Origin: Marinobacter gudaonensis
GTDB lineage: Bacteria > Pseudomonadota > Gammaproteobacteria > Pseudomonadales > Oleiphilaceae
Length of the DNA stretch: 64,000 bases
Assembly (NCBI RefSeq): GCF_900115175.1
Contig: NZ_FOYV01000004.1
Location: 76,868-140,867 of the forward strand
Direction: 5' to 3'
Part shown: positions 58,323 through 64,000 of the stretch, in pieces
How positions within the stretch are numbered: position 1 is the first letter of the stretch
Layout of the letters: the number at the start of each line of letters is the position of its first letter
Translations under genes and position numbers: made by a program
The notes under the pieces: model-generated
What the model saw: the letters and a program-made list of their open reading frames with translations, nothing else
What the model was told of the DNA's origin: nothing
Databases searched by the model: none

Positions 58323-58871
58323 ATGGCGGGAAAACATGCGGTAAAAGCCTGGCTGGGACTCTGTGCAGCGTCGCTTCTGACGGCCTGCTCTCAGGGCGGT
58401 GGCTTTTCGGATCTTGATAAATTCATGGCGGAAACCCGTGCAAAGCCTCGCGGATATGTGGAGCCCCTGCCGGAGTTCAAGGCCTACGAGGCATTCAGTT
58501 ATTCTGCAGCCGATCGTCGGGCGCCCTTCGAGCCACCGATTGATGTTCAGCTGACCATGGTAGATGAACAGCCGGTGAGCAATGTTGAGCCGGATCTGGA
58601 TCGGCCCAGGGAGGTGCTGGAGAATTTCGACCTCAAGACGCTGCAAATGGTCGGCACTCTGCAGGGAGCGTCCGGCAATCTGTTTGCGCTGGTTGAAGAC
58701 AGCACCGGAGGCATTCACCGGGTCCGGACGGGCAACTACATGGGGCAGAACTACGGCCGCATTGTCGGCGTCAGTGAAACCCGAATCGAACTGATCGAAA
58801 TCGTTCCGAATGGCCGGGGTGGCTGGGTTGAGCGTCCTCGCTCCCTGACCCTGGAAGAAGACGCGGGCTAA
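58323..58871 (+). CDS. pilP: Type IV pilus lipoprotein PilP
   Basis: PilP is an inner membrane lipoprotein that connects PilN/PilO with the secretin PilQ. The signal peptide ends in a lipobox LLTAC at about residues 19-23, followed by an unfolded linker and the beta-domain (LKTLQMVGTLQGASGNLFALVED, GIHRVRTGNYMGQNYGRI). Length 182 residues from ATG 58323, which has GGAG seven bases upstream; the ATG at 58317 overlapping the pilO stop is an alternative. It ends 11 bases before pilQ. Confidence 0.95.
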   Translation: MAGKHAVKAWLGLCAASLLTACSQGGGFSDLDKFMAETRAKPRGYVEPLPEFKAYEAFSYSAADRRAPFEPPIDVQLTMVDEQPVSNVEPDLDRPREVLENFDLKTLQMVGTLQGASGNLFALVEDSTGGIHRVRTGNYMGQNYGRIVGVSETRIELIEIVPNGRGGWVERPRSLTLEEDAG

Positions 58872-58882
58872 GGAGCGGTTGG

Positions 58883-61006
58883 ATGAAAGATGAAAGAACC
58901 ATGCACGTACAAAAAAGTTTAGGGTCGAGGCTAGCGATGTTCAGAAAACTCAATGTATACGTCAGCGTGATTGCTCTTGGGTTGTTATCCGGCCTGGCCA
59001 ACGCGGTCACGCTGGAAGACGTGTCGTTTTCGTCGCTACCGGGCGAGCGGCTTGAGGTCAAACTCCAGTTTGATGGCACGCCCCCGGAACCAACGGGCTA
59101 CACCATCGAACGGCCGGCTCGTATTGCGGTCGACCTTCGGGATACCACCAGTGGCCTGGACAGCCGGAGTATTCCGCTGGGCTCAGGCAACGCCCAGAGC
59201 ATGACAGTGGTGGAAACCAAGGATCGCACCCGGCTGATTTTCAACCTGGTGGAGCTGGTGCCCTACGCAACGGCCCGCTCTGGCAACTCCCTGGTCATGA
59301 CCATTGGTGGTGACGGCGCTGTGGCCAGCACAGCCGGTTCGTCGAGCGCCACCTCTGCTTCCTCGGCATCTGCCAGTGGGGCTGGGAATGCCCTGTCGGG
59401 CGTTGATTTCCGTCGAGGCAAGGACGGCGAGGGCCGTGTGATCCTGGATCTCGGTAGCTCCAGTACCCCGGTCGACCTGACCGAGCGGGCCGGCAAGATC
59501 CGGCTCACCATGGAAGACCTGACGGTGCCCAGCAACCTGCGTCGTCGCCTGGATGTCACAGACTTCGCGACACCGGTAACCCGCATCGATACGTTCGTGG
59601 AAGACGGCAATGCTGTGGTGGAGATCAGTCCACAGGGTAACTACGACTATATCGCCTACCAGTCTGGCAGCCAGTTTACTGTCAGCGTGGAAGAACTGAC
59701 CCAGGAAGAGGCCGAGTCCCGTCGGGAAGAGAAGTTCCCGTACACAGGCGACAAGCTCTCCCTGAACTTCCAGGACATCGAAGTGCGTTCGGTTCTCCAG
59801 CTGATTGCGGATTTCACGGGGCTGAACCTGGTGGCCAGTGATACCGTTGGCGGGAGCATCACCCTTCGCCTGCAGAATGTGCCCTGGGATCAGGCTCTGG
59901 ACCTCATTCTCAAGACCAAGGGCCTGGACAAGCGCCAGATTGGCAACGTGCTGCTGGTAGCGCCGGCGGACGAAATTGCCGCGCGGGAAAAACTCGAGCT
60001 GGAAACCAACAAGCAGATTGCCGAACTGGCGCCAGTTCGCCTGGATATCATTCAGGTCAATTACGCCAAGGCAGCGGACATTGTGTCGTTGATCAAGGAA
60101 GACGAAGAACTGATTTCTGACCGCGGCTTCGTGTCCTCCGACGTTCGCACCAACACCATCAGTGTTCGGGAGACAGCGGAGAAGCTTGAAGAGATCCGTC
60201 GCCTCGTGTCCACCTGGGACGTGCCAGTGCGTCAGGTTTCCATTGAAGCACGGATTGTGAGGGCCCAGACCAACGTTGCCGAGAACCTGGGCGTTCGCTG
60301 GGGCGGCGCGGCCTATGACATTAACGGTGACAACATTGTGTCCATCGGTGGTGGCCTTGATGGTGTACAGGATGCACGGGATTCTGCTGCTACCCCCGGT
60401 TCGTTCCAGACCTCTTTCCCGGGTGCTCTGGCTGTGGACCTGGGCGTGACCGGAGAGGGTGCGTCTTCCTTTGCCATCGGTTGGGGCAGCGACGACTTCC
60501 TGGTTGATCTGGAGCTGTCTGCCCTGGAGAGTGATGGTCAGGCCGAAGTCGTTTCCCAGCCGCGGGTCGTGACTGCCGATCGTCAGACCGCTTCCATCAA
60601 GTCTGGTGAAGAGATCCCGTATCAGGAAGCGTCCTCAAGTGGCGCGACCTCTGTTTCCTTCAAAGAGGCGGTACTGTCTCTTGAAGTTACACCTCAGATC
60701 ACGCCGGATGACAAGATCATCATGGATCTGGTAGTCAACCAGGATTCCCGGGGCGAAGTGACCGCCGGTATTCCATCCATCAACACCAATGAGGTGACCA
60801 CGCAGGTGCTGGTGGGTAACGGCGAGACCGTGGTTCTCGGTGGTATTTTCCAGTCCGAAGTTGCCACCCAGACCACCAAGACCCCGTTCCTCGGAGACAT
60901 TCCCTACATCGGGCGCATCTTCAAGCGCACCGAGCACATCGATGAGCGCAGTGAGCTGCTGATCTTTATCACGCCAAAGATCATCAAGAACGACCTCATT
61001 CGATAG
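58883..61006 (+). CDS. pilQ: Type IV pilus secretin PilQ
   Basis: PilQ forms the outer membrane pore for the pilus fibre. A signal peptide (cleavage after LANA, about residue 38; the start region is longer than usual) is followed by two AMIN domains that bind peptidoglycan (about 45-130 and 165-265), separated by a Ser/Ala/Gly-rich linker. An STN and a secretin N0/N1 region follow (LNFQDIEVRSVLQLIADFTGLN, near 292), then the secretin domain ending LLIFITPKII. Length 707 residues. ATG 58883 has AAGGAG seven bases upstream; Met7 and Met19 are alternatives. Confidence 0.96.
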   Translation: MKDERTMHVQKSLGSRLAMFRKLNVYVSVIALGLLSGLANAVTLEDVSFSSLPGERLEVKLQFDGTPPEPTGYTIERPARIAVDLRDTTSGLDSRSIPLGSGNAQSMTVVETKDRTRLIFNLVELVPYATARSGNSLVMTIGGDGAVASTAGSSSATSASSASASGAGNALSGVDFRRGKDGEGRVILDLGSSSTPVDLTERAGKIRLTMEDLTVPSNLRRRLDVTDFATPVTRIDTFVEDGNAVVEISPQGNYDYIAYQSGSQFTVSVEELTQEEAESRREEKFPYTGDKLSLNFQDIEVRSVLQLIADFTGLNLVASDTVGGSITLRLQNVPWDQALDLILKTKGLDKRQIGNVLLVAPADEIAAREKLELETNKQIAELAPVRLDIIQVNYAKAADIVSLIKEDEELISDRGFVSSDVRTNTISVRETAEKLEEIRRLVSTWDVPVRQVSIEARIVRAQTNVAENLGVRWGGAAYDINGDNIVSIGGGLDGVQDARDSAATPGSFQTSFPGALAVDLGVTGEGASSFAIGWGSDDFLVDLELSALESDGQAEVVSQPRVVTADRQTASIKSGEEIPYQEASSSGATSVSFKEAVLSLEVTPQITPDDKIIMDLVVNQDSRGEVTAGIPSINTNEVTTQVLVGNGETVVLGGIFQSEVATQTTKTPFLGDIPYIGRIFKRTEHIDERSELLIFITPKIIKNDLIR

Positions 61007-61018
61007 TCAGGGTTGCAG

Positions 61019-61051
61019 AAAAAGCCGCCGCGTGAAACCGGCGGCTTTTTT
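61019..61051 (+). terminator. Rho-independent terminator after pilQ
   Basis: GCCGCCG (61024-61030) pairs with CGGCGGC (61039-61045), with a further A-T extension and six T residues. It separates the pil operon from aroK-aroB. Confidence 0.9.
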
Positions 61052-61142
61052 GTGTCTGCAGACCATCCAGCAAACGCGGGAACTTATGGATTTTGCGACC
61101 CTGTGCTATTCTCACCCGCCTGAACAGAACTGAGCGGAAGTT

Positions 61143-61709
61143 ATGCCATTGCCCAAACGCGTTGTCCTCGTTGGCCCCATGGGTGCAGGGAAAAGTACGA
61201 TCGGCCGGATGCTCGCCAAGGAGTTGGGCTACCGGTTCCTGGATTCGGATCGGATCATCGAAGACCGGTGCGGGGCCAACATTCCCTGGATATTCGACGT
61301 CGAAGGCGAGGACGGCTTCCGGCAGCGGGAAACGGCCATGCTCGAGGAGCTTTCCGAGGAGGGCAATACCGTGTTGGCTACCGGTGGTGGAGCCGTCATG
61401 CGCGATGAGAACCACCCTCTGCTGAAGAAAGACGCCACCGTTATCTATCTCAAAACTTCGATTGACCAGCAGGTGGAGCGAACCCGAAAAGACCGGAACC
61501 GACCTCTGTTGCAGAACGATGATCCGGAAGCCGTCCTGAGGAAACTGTTCTCTGTTCGCGATCCGCTCTATACCGGGCTGGCCGATATCGTTATGTATAC
61601 AGACCGCAAAAGCCCGAGGCTCGTCGTGCGACAGCTGGTGAATCGTCTGAACCCCAGGACACCAAGGCACAAGCGGCAGATTCGGAAGGAAGGTCGTAAT
61701 CATGTCTGA
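61143..61709 (+). CDS. aroK: Shikimate kinase
   Basis: AroK phosphorylates shikimate at O-3 in aromatic amino acid synthesis. Walker A is GPMGAGKST at residues 11-19; [30 protein letters not shown] carries the shikimate-binding DSD and GE-FR residues, and ATGGGAVMR near 79 and the [14 protein letters not shown] near 117 complete the site. Length 188 residues. CGGAAG precedes the ATG. Its stop overlaps the aroB start by eight bases. Confidence 0.97.
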   Translation: MPLPKRVVLVGPMGAGKSTIGRMLAKELGYRFLDSDRIIEDRCGANIPWIFDVEGEDGFRQRETAMLEELSEEGNTVLATGGGAVMRDENHPLLKKDATVIYLKTSIDQQVERTRKDRNRPLLQNDDPEAVLRKLFSVRDPLYTGLADIVMYTDRKSPRLVVRQLVNRLNPRTPRHKRQIRKEGRNHV

Positions 61710-62799
61710 GACTGTAAGAGAGCTCTCCGTTCAACTGGGTGATCGCAGTTACCCCATCATGATCGGCGAAGGGCTGCTGGAAGCCCGGGATCTGACCCCC
61801 TTTGTTACCGGCTCTCAGGTGATGGTGGTGACTAATGACACCGTGGCGCCGCTTTATCTCGACAAGGCGCGGGGGTGTTTCCCGGGCAAGCAGGTGCATT
61901 CGGTCATCCTGCCGGATGGTGAGCAGTTCAAGGAATGGCAGACGCTTAACCGGATCTTCGATGGGCTGCTGGAGCAGCAGCACACCCGCAAGACGACCGT
62001 TGTGGCCCTCGGAGGCGGTGTGGTCGGAGACATGGCGGGTTTTGCCGCTGCCTGTTACCAGCGCGGGGTGCCGTTCATCCAGATCCCTACGACTCTGCTG
62101 TCACAGGTGGATTCGTCTGTCGGTGGCAAAACCGGCATCAACCACCCCCTCGGCAAGAACATGATTGGTGCCTTCTATCAGCCGAAGGCGGTCTTGATTG
62201 ACACCCGCACGCTACAGACTCTTCCACCCCGGGAAGTGTCGGCTGGACTGGCCGAGATCATCAAGTATGGGTTGATCCGTGATACCGGGTTCCTGGCCTG
62301 GCTGGAAGATAACATGGAAGCGCTTGTTGCCTTACAGCCTGCCGAACTGGCCGAGGCGATCTATCGATCCTGTGCCTGTAAGGCGGAGGTGGTTGCCCTC
62401 GACGAGCGTGAGGGGGGGATTCGGGCCATCCTGAACCTTGGGCATACCTTTGGTCATGCCATAGAAACCTATGCAGGCTATGGCAATTGGCTGCATGGCG
62501 AGGCTGTTGGCACGGGTATGTTGATGGCGGCTGAGCTGTCCTGCCTTGAGGGGATGATTTCACGGGCGGATTGCGATCGGGTCCGGCGGCTCGTGGCGCG
62601 CGCAGGGCTGCCCGAGAAGCCACCGGTAGGCATGACTGCGGATGATTTCATGAAGCTTATGGCGGTTGACAAGAAAAACGTGGATGGCCAGTTGCGACTG
62701 GTTCTGCTGAAGGCCGTGGGAGACGCGTTTGTCACCTCTGATGCGGATCCGGACAACCTGGCCACCACGTTCTCCCGTTTCTGCACGCCAGCTGCGTAA
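61702..62799 (+). CDS. aroB: 3-dehydroquinate synthase
   Basis: AroB converts DAHP to 3-dehydroquinate using NAD and zinc. The NAD site is in [20 protein letters not shown] near residue 107, followed by [30 protein letters not shown] (about 130-160). Metal ligands are in the AEIIKYG block (Glu) and in [12 protein letters not shown] and [11 protein letters not shown] (His). Length 365 residues. It overlaps aroK by eight bases, so coupled translation is expected. Confidence 0.98.
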   Translation: MSETVRELSVQLGDRSYPIMIGEGLLEARDLTPFVTGSQVMVVTNDTVAPLYLDKARGCFPGKQVHSVILPDGEQFKEWQTLNRIFDGLLEQQHTRKTTVVALGGGVVGDMAGFAAACYQRGVPFIQIPTTLLSQVDSSVGGKTGINHPLGKNMIGAFYQPKAVLIDTRTLQTLPPREVSAGLAEIIKYGLIRDTGFLAWLEDNMEALVALQPAELAEAIYRSCACKAEVVALDEREGGIRAILNLGHTFGHAIETYAGYGNWLHGEAVGTGMLMAAELSCLEGMISRADCDRVRRLVARAGLPEKPPVGMTADDFMKLMAVDKKNVDGQLRLVLLKAVGDAFVTSDADPDNLATTFSRFCTPAA

Positions 62800-62853
62800 G
62801 GATCTGCGAGAGTCGATAGAGGGGAGCCAGGTGAGCGAGCAGGGAAGACAACG

Positions 62854-64000
<1,147 letters not shown>

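Overview
The window looks like core chromosome of a marine gammaproteobacterium, most probably Marinobacter or a close relative. This is inferred from protein sequences, GC-rich coding bias and gene order; no 16S rRNA gene is present to confirm it. Several blocks keep the order known from Pseudomonas or E. coli: glnE-ilvE next to the LPS core genes, nudF-yqiB-cpdA, rppH-ptsP, hslVU-ftsN-argS-priA/rpmE, and mrcA/pilMNOPQ-aroK-aroB-damX. Coding density is high. I see no rRNA, tRNA, IS element, prophage or CRISPR array.

Region 1 (1-12.6 kb) is nitrogen control, translation and envelope housekeeping: the 5' end of glnA with a sigma-54/NtrC promoter, typA, a proline iminopeptidase, dtd, a general porin, a CYTH triphosphatase, a TrkA-type potassium channel, glnE, ilvE and a DUF6165 protein. 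GlnE adenylylates GlnA, and ptsP (41 kb) adds a third nitrogen-linked component.

Region 2 (12.6-28.6 kb) is an LPS core and lipid A island: a GT9 heptosyltransferase-type enzyme, Kdo kinase, several GT4 and GT2 glycosyltransferases, a CDP-glycerol-phosphotransferase-like protein, a GT52/polysialyltransferase-like protein, an O-antigen ligase fused to a WaaE-like glycosyltransferase, two late acyltransferases, ManC, an ELM1-family protein and WaaA. The genes form short operons with 4-8 bp overlaps. This is the least standard part of the window.

Region 3 (28.6-44.7 kb) holds a TolC-type outer membrane protein, a TPP riboswitch with thiC, nudF-yqiB-cpdA, divergent metE/metR, gcvH, a 107-bp inverted-repeat element, rlmI, a HAD phosphatase, rppH-ptsP and a patatin-like protein whose nucleophile serine is replaced by asparagine.

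Region 4 (44.7-64 kb) holds hslVU behind a heat-shock-type promoter, an FtsN-like SPOR protein, argS, priA, rpmE, maeB, mrcA, the pilMNOPQ type IV pilus operon, aroK-aroB, and the start of a DamX-like protein that runs off the window inside a perfect CCAGAG hexanucleotide repeat.

The best leads for new biology are the ligase-glycosyltransferase fusion and the unusual transferases of the LPS island, the serine-less patatin protein, the 107-bp palindromic element and the hexanucleotide repeat.
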